Shown here: one piece after another, positions 1-10,620 of the stretch
How positions within the stretch are numbered: position 1 is the first letter of the stretch
How the letters are laid out: every line of letters begins with the position of its first letter
DNA from: Psococerastis gibbosa
Lineage: Eukaryota; Arthropoda; Insecta; Psocodea; Psocidae
DNA length: 64,000 nucleotides
Direction of reading: 5' to 3'
Assembly (NCBI GenBank): GCA_963971405.1
Contig: OZ020489.1
Location: 13,454,001 to 13,518,000 of the forward strand
Program-made: the position numbers and the translations under genes
Notes under the pieces: generated by a model
What the model saw: the letters and a program-made list of their open reading frames with translations, nothing else
Database searches by the model: none
What the model was told of the DNA's origin: nothing

Positions 1-584
1 ACTAGTATAAATACTTATTGGAAGAATTTTTATTTAGGTATTTACGATACTTAATGCTTAACAAGCTATAATTACTTACAGAGACAAAGAAACTGTAGTT
101 AATTTCGAAAAATCCTGTAGCATTTACTGATGTCGATCTGTGTGTGAGTTCTTGTGAAAATGATAGCAACTGAAAATTACAAGAACAATTTTCACTAACT
201 CCAAGTAAGCAAGATATAGATTATTCGCTGTATTGATATAATAGTATAATTTTTAGTAATTTATGTATTGATTACTATTATTATTCCAAAATGGCCACTG
301 TGTGAAAGTCGTGCTGTCTTTAGACTATATATTTATATATTTTTTTTCCCCGCCGAAACAGTGTACAGTGAAGTGAAACTCTCAACCGTAAAGGTGAGGT
401 AAATTAAACTTACGTGAAAAGCAGCAATTTCAAAAGACAATCCAAAATTAGAAGCAAACCTAGTAAAGGTTCAGAAACTTGACTCTATACAGTGTAAGTA
501 TACGCGTTATGCCAAGACTTGCAAGCAAGTTGATTTGAACGAATTTCTAGTTTTAACCGACACTACACAACAACTGGCTATGCA
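1..584. other. A+T-rich sequence, no gene seen; possible LINE 5' UTR
   Basis: No coding exon is recognised here. The stretch after about 360 leads without interruption into the LINE ORF1 that starts at 585 and may be that element's 5' untranslated region, but no boundary or target duplication could be found. Confidence 0.3.
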
Positions 585-1435
585 ATGAAGTGTAGGCGAT
601 ATAAAGATAAAATCCATGATGAGGCCATCCTAGTACGATGCTTTGGAAAGTGCGGCGGTACGTATCATCTAGAATGTTCAAATCTATCCATGAGAACATA
701 CAAAGCCAAGTCTGAAGATGTAAAACAGAAATGGGTCTGCATCCCGTGCAGAGATAAAAAGAAGAAAAAAAGGAAATAGATGCAGATATAGAGGTGAGAG
801 AATCAGATTCAGAGCGTGAGGAAAACGAACAAATATCTATGGGAGAAAAGATAGACAAACTACTACAGGAGCAGGGCAGAATGAGCAAAATCCTAGAATG
901 TTTTATGAATACAATGGCAAGGGAACTGGAAAAGAGGTGCGATAAAATAAAGAGATTAGAAAGCGAACTCCAAGACCTTCAACAAGCAAGCCTGTAAGAA
1001 AAAACAAAAGAGCTGGGGGTTGATTTGGCAAATGTCGACATTGAAGAATGCTTTAGAATCAATTCAAAAAATAAGGACAAGCCTAAACCTATAGTAGTAC
1101 AGTTCGCATCAAGAAAAGTGAGAAACAAAATAATGGCACAGAGAAAGAAAATTATTACCCAAGACCAAGCATTGCAGAATGGAAGTGAACAAAGAATTTG
1201 CATCAACGAAAACCTGACCCGTTTCAACAAGGATCTCCTATATAAAACTAAAGAAGAGACAAAGAAGAGAGGGTTCAAATATGTTTGGACATCAGAGGGT
1301 ACACTATTAATGAAAAAAGAAGAAGGGGCAAGAGTAAAAAAAATTAAAAGTGTAAAAGACCTAGATACCTTTTGGCATTCTTGTAAAAATGTTGCAACTT
1401 TCCCCAAAAACACTAAAAATAAGATTAGAAAATGA
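585..1435 (+). pseudogene. LINE ORF1 (PHD finger + coiled coil), CR1-like, broken
   Basis: This is a decayed ORF1 of a non-LTR retrotransposon, the nucleic-acid-binding partner of the ORF2 replicase. Residues 1-64 (585-779) hold a PHD-like zinc finger with Cys pairs, YHLEC and WVCIPC, followed by a Lys-rich tail. The frame then changes. At 794-997 there is a charged coiled-coil segment (EKIDKLLQEQGRMSK, LESELQDLQQ), then a stop at 995-997. The same frame reopens at 1025-1435 with a basic C-terminal domain (NKIMAQRKKI, LYKTKEETKKRGFKYVW), typical of ORF1 proteins of CR1/Jockey-type elements in arthropods. One frameshift and one stop make it non-functional. It is followed directly by the start of ORF2. 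Confidence 0.75.
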
Positions 1436-1439
1436 AAAA

Positions 1440-1700
1440 AAAAACATGTTGAGCAATTTTATTGTAGTAAAGTCGATGAAATTGAAAAAGACAAAAGGAT
1501 GATGAATTCTAATTGTAAAGACGTTAGAGTACTGCACCTTAATATAAGAACTAAAAAAAGCTATAATGAGTTAGAAATATTGTAAACACAAGCAAACCAG
1601 GAAATAATATCCATGTGTAAAACGGATTTTTGAACTTATGAGAAAGATTTACAGTATATGACTTGCACAATTGCAATAAATTTGATTTTTTCGGTTAATT
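1440..1700 (+). pseudogene. LINE ORF2 N-terminal fragment (endonuclease start)
   Basis: After ORF1 the plus strand encodes, around 1525-1585, VRVLHLNIRTKKSYNELEIL and then a stop. This resembles the first strand of the APE-type endonuclease of CR1/Jockey ORF2 (consensus LHLNIRSL..N.DEL). A further weak match (IISMCKTDF) follows, resembling the IICLSETWL segment. The sequence then becomes unrecognisable, so the element keeps its head and lacks most of ORF2. Confidence 0.6.
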
Positions 1701-3019
1701 ATCAACGTGCAATAAAATTCTTAAATTTTAATATTATAAAATATAAGTATTTCGATGATAAATATAAATCAGCGGGAAAAACTAGATATACGAGTCAATA
1801 TCAAAGGTTACAGATACCAATTTCATAGCCTACAATAAATATGGGGACAGAAAATAAAGTACTAAGATCAAAATTTGTTTAACGGAATCCCCACCCCAAT
1901 CTATTGTTTAAAAAATGAAGAAAAATTGCAATAAAAAGCAATATAAAAAATGGTTGAACATTAGAAACTCAATAGGCAACACCTATTGAAAATACATAAA
2001 AAAGTTGCAACATTTGGTTAAGAAGACGCCACCCCCGACAAGCGGAAGCTTTGGGGTGGTCGTGATTTATAATTAGCATATATTTAATTTGCTTTAATAT
2101 AAATAAATTAATATTATCATTATTATTATTATTATTTTTGCAAATTCCTCTAACAATTTTCCAGAACCTAAAAAGGGACTCTGACATAGACCACTCCATG
2201 CCACTGTCACACGTTTTAAAATCTGTCAGTTTTAAATATAATTTTTTATTTATTTACTATGCAAGGTATTAAAGATTTAGTCAATCCGTGTTTTGAATAC
2301 TATCTCATGGATAATATTATAAGGTATTTTTAATTAATATAATTGGTGTTGTGATTTTTGTTGAAAATTTGGTAAGTTTCAGTTTCCTATCGGTTTAACT
2401 GGAAAATCATCCCAACAAAACTAAAAGGAATTTAGCCTAATGTCCTATTTTATCTCAACTCAAATAGTACCAACAGAGAGACTGATGAGGTTATTTTTAC
2501 GCATTCATTGAATTATTTGTTCATACGATTCATCTAAAAAAATGACATATTACTTTGTATTAAATAAATAAACCGCTTGAATAAGCTAAATCTTTCATAA
2601 CCTATGTAGTAAATGAAATAAGGAATAAAAACTGGTTTGGGTGATATTCTTCTTCTTCAAATGCCTCTTCTATCGAAGTTTGGCGATCATCATAGCAATT
2701 GTAATGCAGTTCCCTTTCCCTCCTGCATCCTTCTACCGTTGACTCCTCATTGAGTGCCTCCGTTTTCAAGGCCAGTTTCCAAACCCCAGGACAAAAGAGT
2801 GCCCTGCACGGAGAAGACTGTGTTTTTTGCTTATCCTGGCTCAAATTTGGTCTCCTATCTGTTCAGCCGCCATTACTCGCTTCCATCTTCACCACCAAGA
2901 GGTGCAGATAAGGGATTTTCGCGTATTCGCCTCTGAGATCATTGGACATTACTCTGAAGCTCAGCTACGTTGAAGACATTGCGACCTTTCGATCTTGGGG
3001 TGATCTAGTGGTGGCTTAC
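1701..3019. other. Unassigned A+T-rich stretch downstream of Gr-a exon 2
   Basis: The missing 3' exons of the minus-strand receptor gene Gr-a should lie here if the gene were intact, but I could not find the conserved 90-bp penultimate exon or the terminal QF-containing exon. A plus-strand string at about 2683-2740 reads LAIIIAIVMQFPF and then a stop. It superficially resembles a receptor C-terminus but is in the wrong orientation. Confidence 0.3.
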
Positions 3020-6000
3020 CTCATTTTTCACAGCCTTGGGCAGTCTGGAATCGTACAGGTTTTGTACTTCATCTCCCAACCTCTTGCCTGTTGATTCCAC
3101 ATACTGTCCCACAGCTGACGTAATGAATGTCTTGATCAGCAACGCTACAATCCATCCATTTATCATGAGGAACTCCTTCATTGTGCTGTTGAGATCTTGG
3201 GAAAATTGCAAAACTACAATGTTGGCAAATGAGAAGAAAACAAGATCTGTGAAGTTGATAGCAGTTGATGCTAGAAGTCGTAATTTGTGGCAGGATACTA
3301 TCGATTCTTTTAGGTTGTGAATTCTTCGATGAGTATGGCGAATTTTTTCGATTTTAGTTATTAGATGGTGTGAGGCCTCTTGCAGGTTGCTTGCGGGGCT
3401 AAAATTATGAAATAGGAATTATAGAAAATACATTTTTAATAATCCTTAGATAATGAAGTATGTATGTACCGTAAGTTTATGCACTATTTTTAAAGGCTTT
3501 TCATGGCCTACTTTATTCAACCTAGCCTGCCAACGGCCCCATTTGATACCAACAGCATAGTGGTCAGGTAACCTTCGAAAAGATAGGGGCTGCTGTAGTA
3601 AATGTGCTTTATATTATAATATATTCGAAAATATATGTATATAGATATATTAGGGGTCTTCACAGTGTTGGTGTTATCGAGTTATACCTAGTTAAGTGTG
3701 TTTTATCAAACTAAGACACGTGAAACCCGATACCAAGCTAACCAGCGTGCTATCCTAAACCCACTTCCAAGTTGGTTAACTCAAACTGTGTTATTACTGT
3801 TATTTACCTAGCGCTGCGATCCATAGCTTAGGTTTGACCGCCGCCATCCTTGTTTTTATTGATTGATTTGAAACACGCGTTTAAATTTTTTTATTATTTA
3901 AATTTATTTGTATAGGCGAATCTATTATCACAAGCAATTACCGTAAATTCTTAAAATTATAATAACCAAAATGAACAAAAAACAAATGTGTGCTTTAGAC
4001 CGCACGACAGAAGTGAAACTTCATTGGCAGTCAATTTATAACTTATGTAATTGATAAGTAATACAATATTATGTATTATATAGTATTAATTTCTGACTTG
4101 TTTCTCATTCAATCTACGAACACAATCCCTAATAATACTACATAACGCATAATGTTATTTACTACATATACGTACTAAAATTGTACTAAATTGATTGGGA
4201 ATGCTATAATGAAGTTTTCACTTCTACCGTGCGGTCTTGAGCACACGCTCGGTTTTTCGATACATATTATTTTTTCAACATGTAGTATTTTTCAATATTA
4301 CCAAACCGCTAAATACACAAAGGAGCCTTTTTTTTTGGCGTCGGCGATGGGGAGCCGTTCAGCCACTAATGTGCGGCAGTCTTAAATAGCTTTATTACTG
4401 TTTTTTAAAAAATTATGAAGAGCAAAATATATTGTTGGGCTGGATGTTTCTAAAATTGAAAGTAGATTGAAAGGTCTGACTATGGAATTTGAGAGGCAAT
4501 TAAGGAGGACTGTACGTTGTGCTGAGTGTGATGGGCATTCTAATATAATATGCTGTAAGGTTTCAGTTGACCCCGGACAAGTGTCGCACATGCCACTGGG
4601 GTCCCTACCTATCTTCCACAAGTACCTCTTCGTGACCCCATGGCCACTTCTCAGTCTTGTAATGGTCGTATAAAATTTTTTTGTGAGTGGTGACTGGTAA
4701 CCTTTAAACCACGGAGAAAATGATATTTTTGGGAAGATCTCCTTATACTGAACCCCAGCTGGGTAACTGGAGAATAGTCCCTGCCACTTCGCCAACAGTG
4801 ACTGTGTTATGTGAAAACCCAAGTCGGACGGGGGACATACCGGGTCCTGCATGTCAATGCACCTATGACGGGTAGCTTCCTTGGCCAAAGCGTCTGCCAT
4901 CTCGTTTCCTACGATCCCGACATGTGCCTTAATCCAAATAAATTGGTGTTCCCATCCTTTACAGGCTAGCTGCTCGAGAAGTGTCAGTATGTCAATCTCT
5001 GGCTTTACTAAATCGGATCTCGGAGAGATGTTTCTAAATTTCTCCACTAAGCTCAAGGAGTCAGTAAAAAACACCACTTTTTTAATGCGGGCTCCCCTTA
5101 ATGCTACAATGTATTCCATCGCCATCTGAATGGCAATTAATTCCGCGGTGTAAACGGACGCAAAGTCTGCTATGCGAAAGCCTTTTTTTACTTCTAATTT
5201 TTCTATATAAAAGGCGCTACCGACTTTTTCACACATTCGGGACCTATCACTATATACATACAGGGCGTCCGGCCACTTCTCTGACAATAATTCTTTCAGC
5301 TCAAATTTGGAGAAATCGGTATGGGGGTGTATGTACACGCTTGGTGGGGAAATTAATTGCTTGTAGGGAAGGCTGAAAGAAAGTGGTTTTTCGGATGATG
5401 TTATGAGGGGGAAAAACATGCTAAGGTAGTATGCGTAGTAGCTGTCGCATAGTATTAGTGATTTTTTCTTTTGCCAATATGGCTCTGTAAGGTTGGACAC
5501 TGCTAGCTGGTTTAGGCGGCTAAAAATGGTTTGGCACAAAGGAGCCTCACAATGTAAAACAAATAATTGTTTTAAGTTGTTAAGTTAACCCGCCCATGCA
5601 ATTCAAATGGGATTGCTGGAAATGCGTCTCAGTTTCCTAATTTTGTATTCCACTCGTGTTTAAGGGACATACCTGCTCGAAGGGCGACCCTTCCAATTCA
5701 ATAGTACCAAGGGGGGGGGGGGGCCTTCAGTATGCCCAATAGTTCAGACTACAACCCTGCATATTTTTTGCTGCGTGTCGCGCCACAGGGGGGCCAGCCC
5801 TGCTAAAATGTGTATGTGGTGCGCCCAACGAAGTTTCACTTCAAAAATATAAACAAATGTGGCACTAGAATAGAGTTCTGCCACTTTCTTTAAACTTGTG
5901 TCACGAAAGTCTGACTACTACCACGTTGTTTACTCTGTTAAATATTTTCACATGCGTCTCGCATGCTACAATTGCCGGGCTCGCTCACCGTGCTTATGCG

Positions 6001-9000
6001 CATGCGAAAAAATATGACGTCATTGTTTGTTTGTGTGCGGTGGGGACTGCGGGAGTCCAGGGCTGCCACATTCCGTGGGAAATAATTTTATTCCGAAAAA
6101 TCTCCGGGGTCACAATTTTTGAGGTTTTTCTGCGGGATTTTAGGGAAATTTGTTTTTTATTTTATTTTTTAAGATTTTTGTCGAATAACCATTGATTCTC
6201 TCGCAGTTTCATAAAATTGTCGCAAATATTAAAAAAAAAATATAAACACACCATTTCCACCCCTAATAATAACCTTAAATTTCAATGAAAAGTTGAGTGG
6301 ACCACTAGAATTTCCTGAAAATTTCCATGCATATATAGAAGAAATATTCATTCCCATGCATTATCTTTTTAGGCTATATTCCGTTCAATTATGCTATTAC
6401 TAACCTTAACCCCCTAAATAAATTTTTTGTTCGAACAGCTTAGGGTGGCCAGATTTCCCAAACGAAAAAAGAGTATATATGCAAGATATATATGTATGTA
6501 CAATAAAAGATCTATATACGTGCGTAAGAGCCAAGCAGGGGGGGGGGGGGTTGTGCATCACACTCTCCTCTTTTAATCAATTGGGGTACATGGGGTATAG
6601 TCCACCTAGCTATTTCTTCACCAAAAAATCCAAGGATAACAAGATTCGCATACATAACCCACCCCTTCAAATTTTACAATTATAAGCAATCCAACCCAAA
6701 ACACTCCGTGTAAAAAATACCAAGTTCCTTTGGCCCATCAAAGTTGTGATATCCAGGTGGGCCAAGTTCCTTTTTTCTGCCTATGTATGTTGTGATATCA
6801 GGATGGGCCAAGTTCTTGTAATTTTTCTCTTTGAATATTTTCTCTAAAAGATTAATTTAAATTTTTTTTTTCAGAACTTGGGTGCTTCCCTTGCAAAACT
6901 CTTCGTAGTTTCCTATCGTTTATTAGAGGTATACCTACGTAATGACACTGTGGCCGCAGTTGCAAATTTGTCATTTAGCCATATCTTATGCGTCATCATT
7001 GGCCAATTACAGCAAGTGCCAGTGTCAAGGTACATATAAGCATGAAGAAGCACCAAGTTCTGAAAAAAATTTAAATTAATCTTTTAAGAAAATTTTCAAA
7101 GAGAAAAATTACAAGAACTTGGCCCATCCTGATATCACAACATACATAGGCAGAAAAAAGGAACTTGGCCCATCTGGATATCACAACTTTGATGGGCTAA
7201 AGGAACTTGGTATTTTTTACACGGAGTGTTCTGGGTTGGATATCATATCTTTTTGTACAAATAACAAATAACTTGACAAGTATGCATGGACTTTAAAAAA
7301 AATTGAAAGACAGGAAGAATTTGCCATCTATTCACCATACATGGCTGTACTATGTATGGTGAAAAATGCTGGAACCGGAACAGCCATGATGGAAGATCGA
7401 GAATAAATTTGAAAAGTGAAGATTCGAGAATTTCCGGGAAGAGTCTAGCTAGCACCAGAGTAACTAGAAGACTGACAAGTTATTGATAGCCCATATGAAA
7501 GAAAGAACAATATAAAACATGCGAATTGCGAACCACTATATACCTACCTACCTAAGTAGGAATTAAGCACATATAGAAGCTAGCTTTCGTTAAGTGACTA
7601 CGTTAAGTTACGAAATCTATTTTCTGAATAAAGTGGAAAAAATGGGAAATGGCAAGAATGAACCCAATCCCAAATTTCAGTTGTCCTGCACACGTGGATG
7701 GGATGAGCGTGCCATATGTATGCTCGGCCGTAAGCTAAGTACGTAAAATTCATTACGTGATTGCTAAGTTATCATAAAACTGTTTCGGGTTTTTTGATTT
7801 ATTCTGGGGGTTTGATGGTAAGAAGAGACTAATTCCTGAGTTTCACATCTCCAGCACATCTGGAAGTGGTCTATAAATTGTGTCAGTCAGTGAGTCCACG
7901 CGAAAAGCGTGGTTTTGGGGTATATGGATTTCAGCAACCAATCACGCTAGAGTGCTGAATTTTTAAATTGGGATTCTGTGCTGTATTTAAAGCCTGAATG
8001 CAAAATTAGAGGTCAAGCGGACAATCGGACCAGCGTCAAAGTTACAAAATTCTGTAAAAGAGTAAAAGAGTAGGATCTGATTTAAAAAAGAGTATATTTG
8101 CTTCAAAAGTACAAAAAGAAAGAGTAGCCCTATGTCGAATTTGGAACACAAAAGAGTATATCTGGCCACCCTAGAACAGCTACCGATTATCGTCCGAATA
8201 ACTGACGTCATTTGTCGCCCTAAAATCCAGCGCAAAAATCTACTAATTTTAATTTCTCGTAGTTTTAAAACTTATGTAAAATAATTAGATACAATAAATT
8301 TGACAGTTAATTGTCAGCTATTTATTATACGACTTAGCTGTCGTGTATTTCCCACCGGTAACGCACTAAAAATTATTCTAGATTTCTGCATGTTTTTAAA
8401 AAGTTACTAGACCCCCCCCCCCCAGGATTTCTGGTGACAAAGACGTTAAATGGAGGCGAAAGGCATAGTACCCACAATAACGAAAGGGAAAATAATTCTT
8501 GGTATGCTTAATTTACATGAAAGACATCATGAAAAAATCAACACGCTGGCTTAGCCTACTTTCACAAAAATATATTAGCCTACTCAAAATGCATAAATCC
8601 CCAATAGGCCTATTTCAGACCTATTTTTTCAAACTTTCCCTTCGGGGGAGACCCCCGGGCCCCCCTCAGTGGTAGGTTTATTGGCCGGTACAATCTCAAC
8701 TGTACTGCTTGCCAAATTCGTAAAACCTCACTGATTTGGACCTATGCATCAATTTTCCTCCCCCGGTCCCCCATTCTCCAGGGTTTAATATACGTAAAAT
8801 CTCTTTAATGTGGGCCTATTTATCCATTTTTTTTTCTCCGGGGGAGACCCCCGTGCCCGCCTATCACTAGGGTATACAATGCGAAAGACCTCACTATAAT
8901 TTGGGCCCATTAGTCCATTTTTTCTCCACGTTATAGTATGCGTAAAACCTCATTAATTTGGGTCCATTTATCACTGTTTTTTTCCAGGGGAGACTCCCCG

Positions 9001-10330
9001 GGCGCCCCTTTCTCCAGGGGATAAAATACGTAAAACCTCACTAATTCAGGTTTACCATAACATTAATGGCTTGGATTCACGGAGAATAGCTCAGATCTGA
9101 TTATGACAACCCAAACAACCTAGCCCCCCCCCCTTTACTCCAGAAGGTTACCCAGCCCTCTAATGCTTTTCTTAGCGCTCCTTTAAGTATTTTTAATTGT
9201 CATCTGCCAATTTTGAATTTGCCACAATTAAAGGAAAACTGACAAGTGGAATAACCGCCTAATGAGTAATTTCACATGAAATAATATATCATCACTAGGG
9301 TGGCCAGATTTCCAAAACTAAAAGAGACTATATATGCAAGATATATACAATAAAAAATGTATATACGTAAAAGGCAAGCGGGGGGGGGGGGGAGTTGTGT
9401 GTCTCACTCTCCTCTTTAAATCACTTAAATCAATTTTATTTATGGGGTATAGTACACCTACTTCTTCACAAAAAAAAATTAAAGGATAACAAGATTAATT
9501 ATTCGCATACATAACTCACCTAACCCAACTCATGTTTAAAACCTCTCCTGGCTACGGCTAACCTTTATTCTTGAAGCAAATACGTCTTTTTTATGGAGTT
9601 GAGTGAATGCTCAGTTTTCATGTTAATTTATTGCGATAGTTTGATTATTGTGCCTATTAAAAATGTTAATGACTTACCTTAACTCATTAAAAATGCGCCG
9701 ACGTAATACTCTTAAATCTACAGTTTGCTCCACTAGATCATCCAGAAGAGCCCAAACCAATTGAAACAAAATTATCCACTGCACGTCAACAGTAAACGGA
9801 AAAAATATAAATTGCAGCGATACTATTTGGAGAATACAATTATACCACGTATACGAAATTGAGCTAAACAACACAATAATGAGACCACCAACGAGAAAAG
9901 TTACCATGGCAATAGAAAATAGCACTACACATAAATACACCCAACCTAAATTTTTTGTCTTAATATCCGCCGCCTGAGATAGCTCGTAAATTTCACGAAA
10001 AATATTTCGGAATTTATTTTCAGATGTCTTGTACTCTGTGACGTAGGCTGTATGCTGTGTGCAATGTATTATGAATCGCGCCAGTGCTAATGCAAGGAAG
10101 GGATTTACTTTTGTGATTGAAATGTAATAGTCAGATACTATTATGGCTACCATAAATATTACACGGACTATTCCGAAAGTAGCAACAACCCATGAGCTTA
10201 TTTGGTTGATATGTAAGCGGCAATTTTTTGGGCTGTAGTAGAATGGCGATGTCAGAAGAAGTTTGGGGTAAATTGCGATGAACCATAAAATTTTGTCGAT
10301 TATTTTAGTACTAGCTTTTGGCCTCTTCAT
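3020..10330 (-). CDS. Gustatory receptor gene Gr-a (7tm_7), 3' exons not found
   Basis: This is a member of the insect gustatory receptor family, ligand-gated cation channels with seven membrane segments in chemosensory neurons. Two coding exons are supported. Exon 1 (10330-9678, 653 bp) starts MKRPKASTKIIDKILWF and contains four to five hydrophobic segments; its donor is AG|GTAAGT. Exon 2 (3398-3020, 379 bp) follows a TTTTAG acceptor, joins in phase (codon AG+C) and encodes IHNLKESIVSCHKLRLLAS through DSRLPKAVKNE, ending at GAG|GTAAGC. Exon 2 has exactly the length of exon 2 of Gr-c. The 6.3-kb intron is full of transposons (RNase H LINE, hAT, foldbacks). The 344 residues lack the last two exons of the family pattern (about 30 and 35-43 residues). 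Gr-a is either a 3'-truncated pseudogene or has highly diverged ends. Confidence 0.75.
3988..4246. mobile_element. Foldback MITE, about 259 bp
   Basis: The ends are inverted repeats of about 38 bp. The left end starts GTGTGCTTTAGACCGCACG and the right end finishes CGTGCGGTCTTGAGCACAC, followed inward by AGAAGTGAAACTTCATT and its complement. No coding capacity. It lies in the large Gr-a intron next to the LINE at 4329. No target duplication was established. Confidence 0.7.
4316..4328. repeat. Target-site duplication of the LINE at 4329-5534 (left copy)
   Basis: CACAAAGGAGCCT occurs here and again at 5535-5547, exactly flanking the RNase H LINE. The left copy abuts an oligo-T run, which is the poly(A) tail of the minus-strand insert. 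Confidence 0.9.
4329..5534 (-). mobile_element. 5'-truncated RNase H-bearing non-LTR retrotransposon with intact ORF
   Basis: A single open frame (5539-4382) encodes the C-terminal part of ORF2. It has an RNase H domain with its acidic residues in place: D98 in YSDRS, E133 in AELIA, D160 in FFTDS and D216 in GNEMADALAKEA. A distal zinc motif CDTC...H...C follows at about residues 319-337 (GMCDTCPGSTETLQH). RNase H domains occur in I/LOA/R1-group LINEs. The stop at 4382 is followed by about 50 bp of 3' UTR and a short A-tail (T-run at 4329). The perfect 13-bp duplication and absence of frame breaks indicate a recent, 5'-truncated, dead-on-arrival insertion into the Gr-a intron. The reverse transcriptase and endonuclease are absent. 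Confidence 0.9.
5548..6432. other. Gr-a intron sequence, nothing recognised
   Basis: No gene or clear repeat family was seen. It contains a poly(G) run at about 5711-5722. The segment near 5835 (GAAGTTTCACTTCA) repeats part of the arm motif of the MITE at 3988-4246. Confidence 0.4.
6441..8173. mobile_element. hAT-type non-autonomous element with 8-bp target duplication
   Basis: The ends are inverted repeats: the left starts TAGGGTGGCCAGATTTCC and the right finishes ATCTGGCCACCCTA. The 8-bp sequence GAACAGCT occurs immediately outside both ends (6433-6440 and 8174-8181), the duplication length of hAT transposons. There is no transposase frame. The left subterminal part has a poly(G) run and is repeated at 9296-9535. 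A separate foldback (6689-7241) sits inside it. The element lies in the Gr-a intron. Confidence 0.85.
6689..7241. mobile_element. Long foldback element nested in the hAT element
   Basis: Two arms of about 190 bp are inverted copies of each other. The left starts ATCCAACCCAAAACACTCCG and the right ends CGGAGTGTTCTGGGTTGGAT. Each arm holds two sub-repeats of the unit GGCCCATC...GTTGTGATATC...CCAAGTTC, so a repeat is nested within the palindrome. The central 160 bp are unique. No open reading frame. Confidence 0.8.
8640..9060. repeat. Degenerate tandem array with CCCGGG-rich boxes
   Basis: About four diverged units of roughly 110-125 bp each contain a box like GGGGGAGACCCCCGGGCCCC, then TCTCCAGGG..TA..ATACGTAAAACCTCACTAA, then TTTGGGCCTATTTATCCATT and a T-run. 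Boxes occur near 8645, 8840 and 8990, with degraded ones between. The same box recurs in the inverted arms at 60.2-61.3 kb. Confidence 0.65.
9296..9535. mobile_element. Partial second copy of the hAT element (left end)
   Basis: TAGGGTGGCCAGATTTCC followed by AAGAGACTATATATGCAAG, a poly(G) run and CTCACTCTCCTCTTTAAAT parallels 6441-6670. Similarity fades after CATACATAACTCACC. No right terminus was found near, so it is a truncated copy in the Gr-a intron, close to exon 1. Confidence 0.65.
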
Positions 10331-10620
10331 TATTCACTCGATGTTTATTTGACTAAACTACTCCTCTATATTTAGAGTAACCCTGTTTGCACGTAAAACG
10401 ATTACATTAAGTGGGCGTAAAAGTGGAATTAAATTTTCATACTTCGATTGCTTAATATCGCTAATATATATATTTTTTTCATTTCTTTGCTGTTGTATTA
10501 GTAATAAATAGCTAGTGGGCCGATAAGCAGATACAGATAAGCCGTGGTCACGCGATTCTCGCATTCGGGATTCTTTTCCATTGTTGTTATAGGGCTAGCA
10601 GTGCATACTATTTGGTTGTC

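Noticed and set aside
979..1413. 144-residue minus-strand open frame
   Set aside because: It is the complement of the LINE ORF1 C-terminal domain, which is read on the plus strand; its composition is that of a shadow frame.
8640..9060. CRISPR-like array
   Set aside because: The units diverge, spacers are themselves repeats and the genome is eukaryotic; it is a degenerate tandem repeat.
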